64,000 nt of DNA, taken from positions 31,250,001 through 31,314,000 of the forward strand of contig NC_079883.1 of NCBI RefSeq assembly GCF_029227915.1, in the 5' to 3' direction. Made by a program: the position numbers and the translations under genes. The notes beneath the pieces are model-generated. The model did not search any database, had not been told where the DNA came from, and saw only the letters and a program-made list of their open reading frames with translations. This DNA is from Hydractinia symbiolongicarpus. Taxonomy: Eukaryota; Cnidaria; Hydrozoa; Anthoathecata; Hydractiniidae. Positions 1-14,400 of this stretch are shown in pieces. Every line of letters begins with the position of its first letter. Position 1 is the first letter of the stretch.

Positions 1-3000
1 TTCTTTGTATACTTTTGACTATACGGGCCGAGTCCGGGAGTTACGGGAAATCGCAGGTTTTCGTTTGCCGGCGATTAAACTTCTTTTATTCAGCGTCTCA
101 TCAAAAATGAAAACATTTTTGAAAACTACAAGTCTCATGCGTTTGAGTGGTGAAAAAATAATTTAAAAAATCGTTCGGGAAATGAGTTTACTCCCCGGGT
201 ACTTTCTTTGTATACTTTTGACTATACGGGCCGAGTCCGGATTTACGGGAAGTCGCGGGTTTTCGTTTGCCGGCGATTAAACTTCTTTTATTCAGCGTCT
301 CATCAAAAATGAAAACATTTTTAAAAACTACAAGTCTCATGGCCTTTAGTGGTGAAATAATAATTTAAAAAATCGTTCGGGAAATGAGTTTACTCCCTGG
401 GTACTTTCTTTGTATACTTTTGACTATACGGGCCGAGTCCGGGATTTACGGGAAATCGCAGGTTTTCGTTTGCCGGCGATTAAACTTCTTTTATTCAGCG
501 TCTCATCAAAAATGAAAACATTTTTGAAAACTACAAGTCTCATGTGCTATAGTGGTGAAATAATAATTTAAAAAATCGTTCGGGAAATGAGTTTACTCCC
601 TGGGTACTTTCTTTGTATACTTTTGACTATACGGGCCGAGTCCGGATTTACGGGAAGTCGCGGGTTTTCGTTTGCCGGCGATTAAACCACTTTCATTAAG
701 CGTCTCATCAAAAATGAAAACATTTCTGAAAACTACAAGTCTCATGCGTTTTAGTGGTGAAAAAATAATTTAAAAAATCGTTCGGGAAATGAGTTTACTC
801 CCTGGGTCCTTTCTTTGTATACTTTTGACTATACGGGCTGAGTCCGGGACTTACGGGAAATCGCAGGTTTTCGTTTGCCGGCGATTAAACTTCTTTTATT
901 CAGCGTCTCATCAAAAATAAAAACATTTTTGAAAACTACAAGTCTCATGCGTTTGAGTGGTGAAAAAATAATTTAAAAAATCGTTCGGGAAATGAGTTTA
1001 CTCCACGGGTACTTTCTTTGTATACTTTTGACTATACGGGCCGAGTCCGGATTTACGGGAAGTCGCGGGTTTTCGTTTGCCGGCGATTAAACTTCTTTTA
1101 TTCAGCGTCTCATCAAAAATGAAAACATTTTTAAAAACTACAAGTCTCATGCGTTTTAGTGGTAAAAAAATAATTTAAAAAATCGTTCGGGAAATGAGTT
1201 TACTCCCTGGGTACTTTCTTTGTATACTTTTGACTATACGGGCCGAGTCCGGGATTTACGGGAAGTCGCGGGTTTTCGTTTGAGGGCGATTAAACTTCTT
1301 TTATTCAGCGTCTCATCAAAAATGAAAACAGTTTTAAAAACTACAAGTCTCATGGGCTTTAGTGGTGAAATAATAATTTAAAATATCGTTCGGGAAATGC
1401 GTTTACACCCTGGGTACTTTCTTTGTATACTTTTGACTATACGGGCCGAGTCCGGGATTTACGGGAAATCGCAGGTTTTCGTTTGCCGGCGATTAAACTT
1501 CTTTTATTCAGCGTCTCATCAAAAATGAAAACATTTTTGAAAACTACAAGTCTCATGTGCTATAGTGGTGAAATAATAATTTAAAAAATCGTTCGGGAAA
1601 TGAGTTTACTCCCTGGGTACTTTCTTTGTATACTTTTGAATATACGGGCCGAGTCCGGATTTACGGGAAGTCGCGGGTTTTCGTTTGCCGGCGATTAAAC
1701 CACTTTCATTAAGCGTCTCATCAAAAATGAAAACATTTCTGAAAACTACAAGTCTCATGCGTTTTAGTGGTGAAAAAATAATTTAAAAAATCGTTCGGGA
1801 AATGAGTTTACTCCCTGGGTCCTTTCTTTGTATACTTTTGACTATACGGGCCGAGTCCGGGAGTTACGGGAAATCGCAGGTTTTCGTTTGCCGGCGATTA
1901 AACTTCTTTTATTCAGCGTCTCATCAAAAATGAAAACATTTTTGAAAACTACAAGTCTCATGCGTTTGAGTGGTGAAAAAATAATTTAAAAAATCGTTCG
2001 GGAAATAAGTTTACTCCCCGGGTACTTTCTTTGTATACTTTTGACTATACGGGCCGAGTCCGGATTTACGGGAAGTCGCGGGTTTTCGTTTGCCGGCGAT
2101 TAAACTTCTTTTATTCAGCGTCTCATCAAAAATGAAAACATTTTTAAAAACTACAAGTCTCATGGCCTTTAGTGGTGAAATAATAATTTAAAAAATCGTT
2201 CGGGAAATGAGTTTACTCCCTGGGTACTTTCTTTGTATACTTTTGACTATACAGGCCGAGTCCGGGATTTACGGGAAATCGCGGGTTTTCGTTTGCCGGC
2301 GATTAAACTTCTTTTATTCACCGTCTCATCAAAAATGAAAACATTTTTAAAAACTACAAGTCTCATGCGTTTTAGTGGTAAAAAAATAATTTAAAAAATC
2401 GTTCGGGAAATGAGTTTACTCCCTGGGTACTTTCTTTTTATACTTTTGACTATACGGGCCGAGTCCGGGATTTACGGGAAGTCGCGGGTTTTCGTTTGAG
2501 GGCGATTAAACTTCTTTTATTCAGCGTCTCATCAAAAATGAAAACAGTTTTAAAAACTACAAGTCTCATGGGCTTTAGTGGTGAAATAATAATTTAAAAT
2601 ATCGTTCGGGAAATGCGTTTACACCCTGGGTACTTTCTTTGTATACTTTTGACTATACGGGCCGAGTCCGGGATTTACGGGAAATCGCAGGTTTTCGTTT
2701 GCCGGCGATTAAACTTCTTTTATTCAGCGTCTCATCAAAAATGAAAACATTTTTAAAAACTACAAGTCTCATGCGTTTTAGTGGTGAAAAAATAATTTAA
2801 AAAATCGTTCGGGAAATGAGTTTACTCCCTGTGTCCTTTCTTTGTATACTTTTGACTATACGGGCCGAGTCCGGGAGTTACGGGAAATCGCAGGTATTCG
2901 TTTGCCGGCGATTAAACTTCTTTTATTCAGCGTCTCATCAAAAATGAAAACATTTTTGAAAACTACAAGTCTCATGCGTTTGAGTGGTGAAAAAATAATT

Positions 3001-5001
3001 TAAAAAATCGTTCGGGAAATGAGTTTACTCCCCGGGTACTTTCTTTGTATACTTTTGACTATACGGGCCGAGTCCGGATTTACGGGAAGTCGCGGGTTTT
3101 CGTTTGCCGGCGATTAAACTTCTTTTATTCAGCGTCTCATCAAAAATGAAAACATTTTTGAAAACTACAAGTCTCATGGCCTTTAGTGGTGAAATAATAA
3201 TTTAAAAAATCGTTCGGGAAATGAGTTTACTCCCTGGGTACTTTCTTTGTATACTTTTGACTATACAGGCCGAGTCCGGGATTTACGGGAAATCGCGGGT
3301 TTTCGTTTGCCGGCGATTAAACTTCTTTTATTCACCGTCTCATCAAAAATGAAAACATTTTTAAAAACTACAAGTCTCACGCGTTTTAGTGGTAAAAAAA
3401 TAATTTAAAAAATCGTTCGGGAAATGAGTTTACTCCCTGGGTACTTTCTTTTTATACTTTTGACTATACGGGCCGAGTCCGGGATTTACGGGAAGTCGCG
3501 GGTTTTCGTTTGAGGGCGATTAAACTTCTTTTATTCAGCGTCTCATCAAAAATGAAAACAGTTTTAAAAACTACAAGTCTCATGGGCTTTAGTGGTGAAA
3601 TAATAATTTAAAATATCGTTCGGGAAATGCGTTTACACCTTGGGTACTTTCTTTGTATACTTTTGACTATACGGGCCGAGTCCGGGATTTACGGGAAATC
3701 GCAGGTTTTCGTTTGCCGGCGATTAAACTTCTTTTATTCAGCGTCTCATCAAAAATGAAAACATTTTTAAAAACTACAAGTCTCATGCGTTTTAGTGGTG
3801 AAAAAATAATTTAAAAAATCGTTCGGAAAATGAGTTTACTCCCTGGGTACTGTCTTTGTATACTTCTGCCTATACGGGCCGAGTCCGGGATTTACGGGAA
3901 GTCGCGGGTTTTCGTTTGTCGGCGATTAAACTTCTTTTATTCAGCGTCTCATCAAAAATGAAAACATTTTTTAAAACTACAAGTCTCATGTTCTATAGTG
4001 GTGAAATAATAATTTAAAAAATCGTTCGGGAAATGAGTTTACTCCCTGGGTACTTTCTTTGTATACTTTTGACTATACGGGCCGAGTCTGGATTTACGGG
4101 AAGTCGCGGGTTTTCGTTTGCCGGCGATTAAACCACTTTCATTAAGCGTCTCATCAAAAATGAAAACATTTCTGAAAACTACAAGTCTCATGCGTTTTAG
4201 TGGTGAAAAAATAATTTAAAAAATCCTTCGGGAAATGAGTGTACTCCCTGGGTACTTTCTTCGTATACTTTTGACTATACGGGCCGAGTCCGGGACTTAC
4301 GGGAAATCGCAGGTTTTCGTTTGCCGGCGATTAAACTTCTTTTATTCAGCGTCTCATCAAAAATAAAAACATTTTTAAAAACTACAAGTCTCATGCGTTT
4401 TAGTGGTGAAAAAATAATTTAAAAAATCGTTCGGGAAATGAGTTTACTCCCTGGGTACTTTCTTTGTATACTTTTGACTATACGGGCCGAGTCCGGCTTT
4501 ACGGGAAATCGCAGGTTTTCGTTTGCCGGCGATTAAACTTCTTTTGTTCAGCGTCTCATCGAAAATGAAAACATTTTTAAAAACTACAAGTCTCATGTGC
4601 TATAGTGGTGAAATAATAATTTAAAAAATCGTTCGGGAAATGAGTTTACTCCCTGGGTACTTTCTTTGTATACTTTTGACTATACGGGCCGAGTCCGGAT
4701 TTACGGGAAGTCGCGGGTTTTCGTTTGCCGGCGATTAAACCACTTTCATTAAGCGTCTCATCAAAAATGAAAACATTTCTGAAAACTACAAGTCTCATGC
4801 GTTTTAGTGGTGAAAAAATAATTTAAAAAATCGTTCGGGAAATGAGTTTACTCCCTGGGTCCTTTCTTTGTATACTTTTGACTATATGGGCCGAGTCCGG
4901 GACTTACGGGAAATCGCAGGTTTTCGTTTGCCGGCGATTAAACTTCTTTTATTCAGCGTCTCATCAAAAATGAAAACATTTTTGAAAACTACAAGTCTCA
5001 T

Positions 5002-8000
5002 GCGTTTGAGTGGTGAAAAAATAATTTAAAAAATCGTTCGGGAAATGAGTATACTCCCCGGGTACTTTCTTTGTATACTTTTGACTATACGGGCCGAGTC
5101 CGGATTTACGGGAAGTCGCGGGTTTTCGTTTGCCGGCGATTAAACTTCTTTTATTCAGCGTCTCATCAAAAATGAAAACATTTTAAAAAACTACAAGTCT
5201 CATGGCCTTTAGTGGTGAAATAATAATTTAAAAACTCGTTCGGGAAATGAGTTTACTATCTGGGTACTTTCTTTGTATACTTTTGCTATACAGGCCGAGT
5301 CCGGGATTTACGGGAAATCGCAGGTTTTCGTTTGCCGGCGATTAAACTTCTTTTATTCACCGTCTCATCAAAAATGAAAACATTTTTAAAAACTACAAGT
5401 CTCATGCGTTTTAGTGGTAAAAAAATAATTTAAAAAATCGTTCGGGAAATGAGTTTACTCCCTGGGTACTTTCTTTGTATACTTTTGACTATACGGGCCG
5501 AGTCCGGGATTTACGGGAAGTCGCGGGTTTTCGTTTGAGGGCGATTAAACTTCTTTTATTCAGCGTCTCATCAAAAATGAAAACAGTTTTAAAAACTACA
5601 AGTCTCATGGGCTTTAGTGGTGAAATAATAATTTAAAATATCGTTCGGGAAATGCGTTTACACCCTGGGTACTTTCTTTGTATACTTTTGACTATACGGG
5701 CCGAGTCCGGGATTTACGGGAAATCGCAGGTTTTCGTTTGCCGGCGATTAAACTTCTTTTATTCAGCGTCTCATCAAAAATGAAAACATTTTTGAAAACT
5801 ACAAGTCTCATGTGCTATAGTGGTGAAATAATAATTTAAAAAATCGTTCGGGGAATGAGTTTACTCCCTGGGTACTTTCTTTGTATACTTTTGACTATAC
5901 GGGCCGAGTCCGGATTTACGGGAAGTCGCGGGTTTTCGTTTGCCGGCGATTAAACCACTTTCATTAAGCGTCTCATCAAAAATGAAAACATTTCTGAAAA
6001 CTACAAGTCTCATGCGTTTTAGTGGTGAAAAAATAATTTAAAAAATCGTTCGGGAAATGAGTTTACTCCCTGGGTCCTTTCTTTGTATACTTTTGACTAT
6101 ACGGGCTGAGTCCGGGACTTACGGGAAACCGCAGGTTTTCGTTTGCCGGCGATTAAACTTCTTTTATTCAGCGTCTCATCAAAAATGAAAACATTTTTGA
6201 AAACTACAAGTCTCATGCGTTTGAGTGGTGAAAAAATAATTTAAAAAATCGTTCGGGAAATGAGTTTACTCCCCGGGTACTTTCTTTGTATACTTTTGAC
6301 TATACGGGCCGAGTCCGGATTTACGGGAAGTCGCGGGTTTTCGTTTGCCGGCGATTAAACTTCTTTTATTCAGCGTCTCATCAAAAATGAAAACATTTTT
6401 AAAAACTACAAGTCTCATGGCCTTTAGTGGTGAAATAATAATTTAAAAAATCGTTCGGGAAATGAGTTTACTCCCTGGGTACTTTCTTTGTATACTTTTG
6501 ACTATACAGGCCGAGTCCGGGATTTACGGGAAATCGCGGGTTTTCGTTTGCCGGCGATTAAACTTCTTTTATTCACCGTCTCATCAAAAATGAAAACATT
6601 TTTAAAAACTACAAGTCTCATGCGTTTTAGTGGTAAAAAAATAATTTAAAAAATCGTTCGGGAAATGAGTTTACTCCCTGGGTACTTTCTTTGTATACTT
6701 TTGACTATACGGGCCGAGTCCGGGATTTACGGGAAGTCGCGGGTTTTCGTTTGAGGGCGATTAAACTTCTTTTATTCAGCGTCTCATCAAAAATGAAAAC
6801 AGTTTTAAAAACTACAAGTCTCATGGGCTTTAGTGGTGAAATAATAATTTAAAATATCGTTCGGGAAATGCGTTTACACCCTGGGTACTTTCTTTGTATA
6901 CTTTTGACTATACGGGCCGAGTCCGGAATTACGGGAAATCGCAGGTTTTCGTTTGCCGGCGATTAAACTTCTTTTATTCAGCGTCTCATCAAAAATGAAA
7001 ACATTTTTGAAAACTACAAGTCTCATGTGCTATAGTGGTGAAATAATAATTTAAAAAATCGTTCGGGAAATGAGTTTACTCCCTGGGTACTTTCTTTGTA
7101 TACTTTTGACTATACGGGCCGAGTCCGGATTTACGGGAAGTCGCGGGTTTTCGTTTGCCGGCGATTAAACCACTTTCATTAAGCGTCTCATCAAAAATGA
7201 AAACATTTCTGAAAACTACAAGTCTCATGCGTTTTAGTGGTGAAAAAATAATTTAAAAAATCGTTCGGGAAATGAGTTTACTCCCTGGGTCCTTTCTTTG
7301 TATACTTTTGACTATACGGGCCGAGTCCGGGAGTTACGGGAAATCGCAGGTTTTCGTTTGCCGGCGATTAAACCTCTTTTATTCAGCGTCTCATCAAAAA
7401 TGAAAACATTTTTGAAAACTACAAGTCTCATGCGTTTGAGTGGTGAAAAAATAATTTAAAAAATCGTTCGGGAAATGAGTTTACTCCCCGGGTACTTTCT
7501 TTGTATACTTTTGACTATACGGGCCGAGTCCGGATTTACGGGAAGTCGCGGGTTTTCGTTTGCCGGCGATTAAACTTCTTTTATTCAGCGTCTCATCAAA
7601 AATGAAAACATTTTTAAAAACTACAAGTCTCATGGCCTTTAGTGGTGAAATAATAATTTAAAAAATCGTTCGGGAAATGAGTTTACTCCCTGGGTACTTT
7701 CTTTGTATACTTTTGACTATACAGGCCGAGTCGGGGATTTACGGGAAATCGCGGGTTTTCGTTTGCCGGCGATTAAACTTCTTTTATTCACCGTCTCATC
7801 AAAAATGAAAACATTTTTAAAAACTACAAGTCTCATGCGTTTTAGTGGTAAAAAAATAATTTAAAAAATCGTTCGGGAAATGAGTTTACTCCCTGGGTAC
7901 TTTCTTTGTATACTTTTGACTATACGGGCCGAGTCCGGGATTTACGGGAAGTCGCGGGTTTTCGTTTGAGGGCGATTAAACTTCTTTTATTCAGCGTCTC

Positions 8001-8445
8001 ATCAAACATGAAAACAGTTTTAAAAACTACAAGTCTCATGGGCTTTAGTGGTGAAATAATAATTTAAAATATCGTTCGGGAAATGCGTTTACACCCTGGG
8101 TACTTTCTTTGTATACTTTTGACTATACGGGCCGAGTCCGGGATTTACGGGAAATCGCAGGTTTTCGTTTGCCGGCGATTAAACTTCTTTTATTCAGCGT
8201 CTCATCAAAAATGAAAACATTTTTAAAAACTACAAGTCTCATGCGTTTTAGTGGTGAAAAAATAATTTAAAAAATCGTTCGGAAAATGAGTTTACTCCCT
8301 GGGTACTGTCTTTGTATACTTTTGACTATGCGGGCCGAGTCCGGGATTTACGGGAAATCGCAGGTTTTCGTTTGCCGGCGATTAAACTTCTTTTATTCAG
8401 CGTCTCATCAAAAATGAAAACATTTTTAAAAACTACAAGTCTCAT
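5002..8445. repeat. about 1215-bp (six-monomer) higher-order repeat
   Basis: The marker GCGTTTGAGTGG recurs at 5002, 6217 and 7432, two steps of exactly 1215 bp. It next appears at 8446, a step of 1014 bp, so the last cassette has lost one monomer. Within each cassette the order of variants is the same: CATGGCCTTTAGTGG, ATACAGGCCGAG with a CACCGTCTC variant, TCGTTTGAGGGCG, then a CACCCTGGG monomer, TGCTATAGTGG and TTTCATTAAGCG. Similar but less regular cassettes occupy 1-5001, where the marker lies at 139, 949, 1962 and 2976. Confidence 0.8.
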
Positions 8446-11400
8446 GCGTTTGAGTGGTGAAAAAATAATTTAAAAAATCGTTCGGGAAATGAGTTTACTC
8501 CCCGGGTACTTTCTTTGTATACTTTTGACTATACGGGCCGAGTCCGGATTTACGGGAAGTCGCGGGTTTTCGTTTGCCGGCGATTAAACTTCTTTTATTC
8601 AGCGTCTCATCAAAAATGAAAACATTTTTAAAAACTACAAGTCTCATGGCCTTTAGTGGTGAAATAATAATTTAAAAAGTCGTTCGGGAAATGAGTTTAC
8701 TCCCTGGGTACTTTCTTTGTATACTTTTGACTATACGGGCCGAGTCCGGGATTTACGGGAAATCGCAGGCTTTCGTTTGCCGGCGATTAAACTTCTTTTA
8801 TTCAGCGTCTCATCAAAAATGAAAACATTTTTAAAAACTACAAGTCTCATGCGTTTTAGTGGTGAAAAAATAATTTAAAAAATCGTTCGGGAAATGAGTT
8901 TACTCCCTGGGTACTTTCTTTGTATACTTTTGACTATACGAGCCGAGTCCGGCTTTACGGGAAATCGCAGGTTTTCGTTTGCCGGCGATTAAACTTCTTT
9001 TGTTCAGCGTCTCATCAAAAATGAAAACATTTTTGAAAACTACAAGTCTCATGCGTTTTAGTAGTGAAAAAATAATTTAAAAAATCGTTCGGAAAATGAG
9101 TTTACTCCCTGGGTACTTTCTTTGTATACTTTTGACTATGCGGGCGGAGTCCGGGGTTTACGGGAAATGGCGGGTTTTCGTTTGCAGGCGATTAAACTTC
9201 TTTTATTCAGCGTCTGATTAAAAATGAAAACATTTTTGAAAACTACAAGTCTCAAGCGTTTTAGTGGTGAAAAGATAATTTAAAAAATCGTTTTGGAAAT
9301 GAGTTTACTCACAGGGTATTTTCTTTGTATACATTCGGCTATACGGGTCAAGCCCGGGATTTACGGGAAATCGCGGGTTTTTGTTGGCCGGCGATTAAAC
9401 CACTTTCATTAAGCGTCTCATCAAAAATGAAAACATTTCTGAAAACTACAAGTCTCATGCGTTTTAGTGGTGAAAAAATAATTTAAAAAGTCGTTCATGA
9501 AATGAGTTTACTCACTGGGTACTTTTTTGTATACATTTGACTATACGGGCCGAGTCCGGGATTTACGGGAAATCGCGGTTTTTTGTTTGCCGGCGATTAA
9601 ACTTCTTTTATTCAGCGTCTCATCAAAAATGAAAACATTTTTAAAAACTACAAGTCTCATGGGCTTTAGTGGTGAAATAATAATTTAAAAAGTCGTTCAT
9701 GAAATGAGTTTACTCACTGGGTACTTTTTTGTATACATTTGACTATACGGGCCGAGTCCGGGATTTACGGGAAATCGCGGTTTTTTGTTTGCCGGCGATT
9801 AAACTTCTTTTATTCAGCGTCTCATCAAAAATGAAAACATTTTTAAAAACTACAAGTCTCATGGGCTTTAGTGGTGAAATAATAATTTAAAAAATCGTTT
9901 GGGAAACGAGTTTACTCCCTGGGTACTTTCTTTGTATACTTTTGACTATACGGGTCGAGTCCGGGATTTACAGGTAATCGCAGGTTTTCGTTTGCCGGCG
10001 ATTAAACTTCTTTTATTCAGCGTCTCATCAAAAATGAAAACAATTTTGAAAACTACAAGTCTCATGCGTTTTAGTGGTGAAAAAATAATTTAAAAAATCG
10101 TTCGGGAAATTAGTTTACTCCCTGGGTACTTTGTTTGTACACTTTTGACTATACGGGCCAATCCCGGGATTTACGGGAAATCGCGGGTTTTCGTTTGCCG
10201 GCGATTAAACTTCTTTTATTCAGCGTCTCATCAAAAATGAAAACATTTTTGAAAACTACAAGTCTTATGCGTTTTAGTGGTGAAAATATAATTTAAAAAA
10301 TCGTTCTGGAAATGAGTTTACTCACAGGGTACTTTCTTTGTATACATTCGACTATACGGGCCAAGCCCTGGATTTACGGGAAATCGCGGGTTTTCGTTTG
10401 CCGGCGATTAAACCTCTTTCATTAAGCGTCTCATCAAAAATAAAAACATTTTTGAAAACTACAAGTCTCATGCGTTTTAGTGGTAAAAAAATTATTTAAA
10501 AAACCGTTCGGGAAATGAGTTTACTCCCTGGGTACTTTCTTTGTATACTTTTGACTATACGGGCCGAGTCCGGGGTTTACGGGAAATGGCGAGTTTTTGT
10601 TTAGCGGCGATTAAACTTCTTTTATTCAGCGTCTCATCAAAAATGAAAACATTTTTAAAAACTACAAGTCTCATGCGTTCTAGTGGTGAAAAGATAATTT
10701 AAAAAATCGTTTTGAAAATGAGTTTACTCACAGGGTACTTTCTTTGTATACATTCGACTATACTTGCCAAGCCCGGGATTTACGGGAAATCGAGGGTTTT
10801 CGTTTGCCGGCGATTAAACTTCTTTTATTCAGCGTCTCATCAAAAATGAAAACATTTTTAAAAACTACAAGTCTCATGCGTTTTAGTGATGAAAAAATAA
10901 TTTAAAAAATCGTTCGGAAAATGAGTTTACTCCCTGGGTACTGTCTTTGTATACTTTTGACTATGCGGGCCGAGTCCGGGATTTACGGGAAATCGCAGGT
11001 TTTCGTTTGCCGGCGATTAAACTTCTTTTATTCAGCGTCTCATCAAAAATGAAAACATTTTTAAAAACTACAAGTCTCATGCGTTTGAGTGGTGAAAAAA
11101 TAATTTAAAAAATCGTTCGGGAAATGAGTTTACTCCCCGGGTACTTTCTTTGTATACTTTTGACTATACGGGCCGAGTCCGGATTTACGGGAAGTCGCGG
11201 GTTTTCGTTTGCCGGCGATTAAACTTCTTTTATTCAGCGTCTCATCAAAAATGAAAACATTTTTAAAAACTACAAGTCTCATGGCCTTTAGTGGTGAAAT
11301 AATAATTTAAAAAGTCGTTCGGGAAATGAGTTTACTCCCTGGGTACTTTCTTTGTATACTTTTGACTATACGGGCCGAGTCCGGGATTTACGGGAAATCG

Positions 11401-14400
11401 CAGGCTTTCGTTTGCCGGCGATTAAACTTCTTTTATTCAGCGTCTCATCAAAAATGAAAACATTTTTAAAAACTACAAGTCTCATGCGTTTTAGTGGTGA
11501 AAAAATAATTTAAAAAATCGTTCGGGAAATGAGTTTACTCCCTGGGTACTTTCTTTGTATACTTTTGACTATACGAGCCGAGTCCGGCTTTACGGGAAAT
11601 CGCAGGTTTTCGTTTGCCGGCGATTAAACTTCTTTTGTTCAGCGTCTCATCAAAAATGAAAACATTTTTGAAAACTACAAGTCTCATGCGTTTTAGTAGT
11701 GAAAAAATAATTTAAAAAATCGTTCGGAAAATGAGTTTACTCCCTGGGTACTTTCTTTGTATACTTTTGACTATGCGGGCGGAGTCCGGGGTTTACGGGA
11801 AATGGCGGGTTTTCGTTTGCAGGCGATTAAACTTCTTTTATTCAGCGTCTGATTAAAAATGAAAACATTTTTGAAAACTACAAGTCTCAAGCGTTTTAGT
11901 GGTGAAAAGATAATTTAAAAAATCGTTTTGGAAATGAGTTTACTCACAGGGTATTTTCTTTGTATACATTCGGCTATACGGGTCAAGCCCGGGATTTACG
12001 GGAAATCGCGGGTTTTTGTTGGCCGGCGATTAAACCACTTTCATTAAGCGTCTCATCAAAAATGAAAACATTTCTGAAAACTACAAGTCTCATGCGTTTT
12101 AGTGGTGAAAAAATAATTTAAAAAGTCGTTCATGAAATGAGTTTACTCACTGGGTACTTTTTTGTATACATTTGACTATACGGGCCGAGTCCGGGATTTA
12201 CGGGAAATCGCGGTTTTTTGTTTGCCGGCGATTAAACTTCTTTTATTCAGCGTCTCATCAAAAATGAAAACATTTTTAAAAACTACAAGTCTCATGGGCT
12301 TTAGTGGTGAAATAATAATTTAAAAAGTCGTTCATGAAATGAGTTTACTCACTGGGTACTTTTTTGTATACATTTGACTATACGGGCCGAGTCCGGGATT
12401 TACGGGAAATCGCGGTTTTTTGTTTGCCGGCGATTAAACTTCTTTTATTCAGCGTCTCATCAAAAATGAAAACATTTTTAAAAACTACAAGTCTCATGGG
12501 CTTTAGTGGTGAAATAATAATTTAAAAAATCGTTTGGGAAACGAGTTTACTCCCTGGGTACTTTCTTTGTATACTTTTGACTATACGGGTCGAGTCCGGG
12601 ATTTACAGGTAATCGCAGGTTTTCGTTTGCCGGCGATTAAACTTCTTTTATTCAGCGTCTCATCAAAAATGAAAACAATTTTGAAAACTACAAGTCTCAT
12701 GCGTTTTAGTGGTGAAAAAATAATTTAAAAAATCGTTCGGGAAATTAGTTTACTCCCTGGGTACTTTGTTTGTACACTTTTGACTATACGGGCCAATCCC
12801 GGGATTTACGGGAAATCGCGGGTTTTCGTTTGCCGGCGATTAAACTTCTTTTATTCAGCGTCTCATCAAAAATGAAAACATTTTTGAAAACTACAAGTCT
12901 TATGCGTTTTAGTGGTGAAAATATAATTTAAAAAATCGTTCTGGAAATGAGTTTACTCACAGGGTACTTTCTTTGTATACATTCGACTATACGGGCCAAG
13001 CCCTGGATTTACGGGAAATCGCGGGTTTTCGTTTGCCGGCGATTAAACCTCTTTCATTAAGCGTCTCATCAAAAATAAAAACATTTTTGAAAACTACAAG
13101 TCTCATGCGTTTTAGTGGTAAAAAAATTATTTAAAAAACCGTTCGGGAAATGAGTTTACTCCCTGGGTACTTTCTTTGTATACTTTTGACTATACGGGCC
13201 GAGTCCGGGGTTTACGGGAAATGGCGAGTTTTTGTTTAGCGGCGATTAAACTTCTTTTATTCAGCGTCTCATCAAAAATGAAAACATTTTTAAAAACTAC
13301 AAGTCTCATGCGTTCTAGTGGTGAAAAGATAATTTAAAAAATCGTTTTGAAAATGAGTTTACTCACAGGGTACTTTCTTTGTATACATTCGACTATACTT
13401 GCCAAGCCCGGGATTTACGGGAAATCGCGGGTTTTCGTTTGCCGGCGATTAAACTTCTTTTATTCAGCGTCTCATCAAAAATGAAAACATTTTTAAAAAC
13501 TACAAGTCTCATGCGTTTTAGTGATGAAAAAATAATTTAAAAAATCGTTCGGAAAATGAGTTTACTCCCTGGGTACTGTCTTTGTATACTTTTGACTATG
13601 CGGGCCGAGTCCGGGATTTACGGGAAATCGCAGGTTTTCGTTTGCCGGCGATTAAACTTCTTTTATTCAGCGTCTCATCAAAAATGAAAACATTTTTAAA
13701 AACTACAAGTCTCATGCGTTTGAGTGGTGAAAAAATAATTTAAAAAATCGTTCGGGAAATGAGTTTACTCCCCGGGTACTTTCTTTGTATACTTTTGACT
13801 ATACGGGCCGAGTCCGGATTTACGGGAAGTCGCGGGTTTTCGTTTGCCGGCGATTAAACTTCTTTTATTCAGCGTCTCATCAAAAATGAAAACATTTTTA
13901 AAAACTACAAGTCTCATGGCCTTTAGTGGTGAAATAATAATTTAAAAAGTCGTTCGGGAAATGAGTTTACTCCCTGGGTACTTTCTTTGTATACTTTTGA
14001 CTATACGGGCCGAGTCCGGGATTTACGGGAAATCGCAGGCTTTCGTTTGCCGGCGATTAAACTTCTTTTATTCAGCGTCTCATCAAAAATGAAAACATTT
14101 TTAAAAACTACAAGTCTCATGCGTTTTAGTGGTGAAAAAATAATTTAAAAAATCGTTCGGGAAATGAGTTTACTCCCTGGGTACTTTCTTTGTATACTTT
14201 TGACTATACGGGCCGAGTCCGGCTTTACGGGAAATCGCAGGTTTTCGTTTGCCGGCGATTAAACTTCTTTTGTTCAGCGTCTCATCAAAAATGAAAACAT
14301 TTTTGAAAACTACAAGTCTCATGCGTTTTAGTAGTGAAAAAATAATTTAAAAAATCGTTCGGAAAATGAGTTTACTCCCTGGGTACTTTCTTTGTATACT

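Noticed and set aside
121-180. CACTA-type transposon ends in the satellite (TTTTAGTGG read on the other strand gives CCACTAAAA)
   Set aside because: The five-base match recurs in nearly every monomer with no partner end, so it does not show that the satellite derives from the transposon.
450-490. CENP-B box in the monomer (TTTTCGTTTGCCGGCGA)
   Set aside because: It shares TTCGTT with the box but lacks the required central A and the CGGG end, so the match is probably chance.
9899-10093. Short open reading frames in satellite monomers as genes
   Set aside because: They start at TTG or ATG at arbitrary monomer points, occur on both strands over the same bases, change with each indel and match no family I know.
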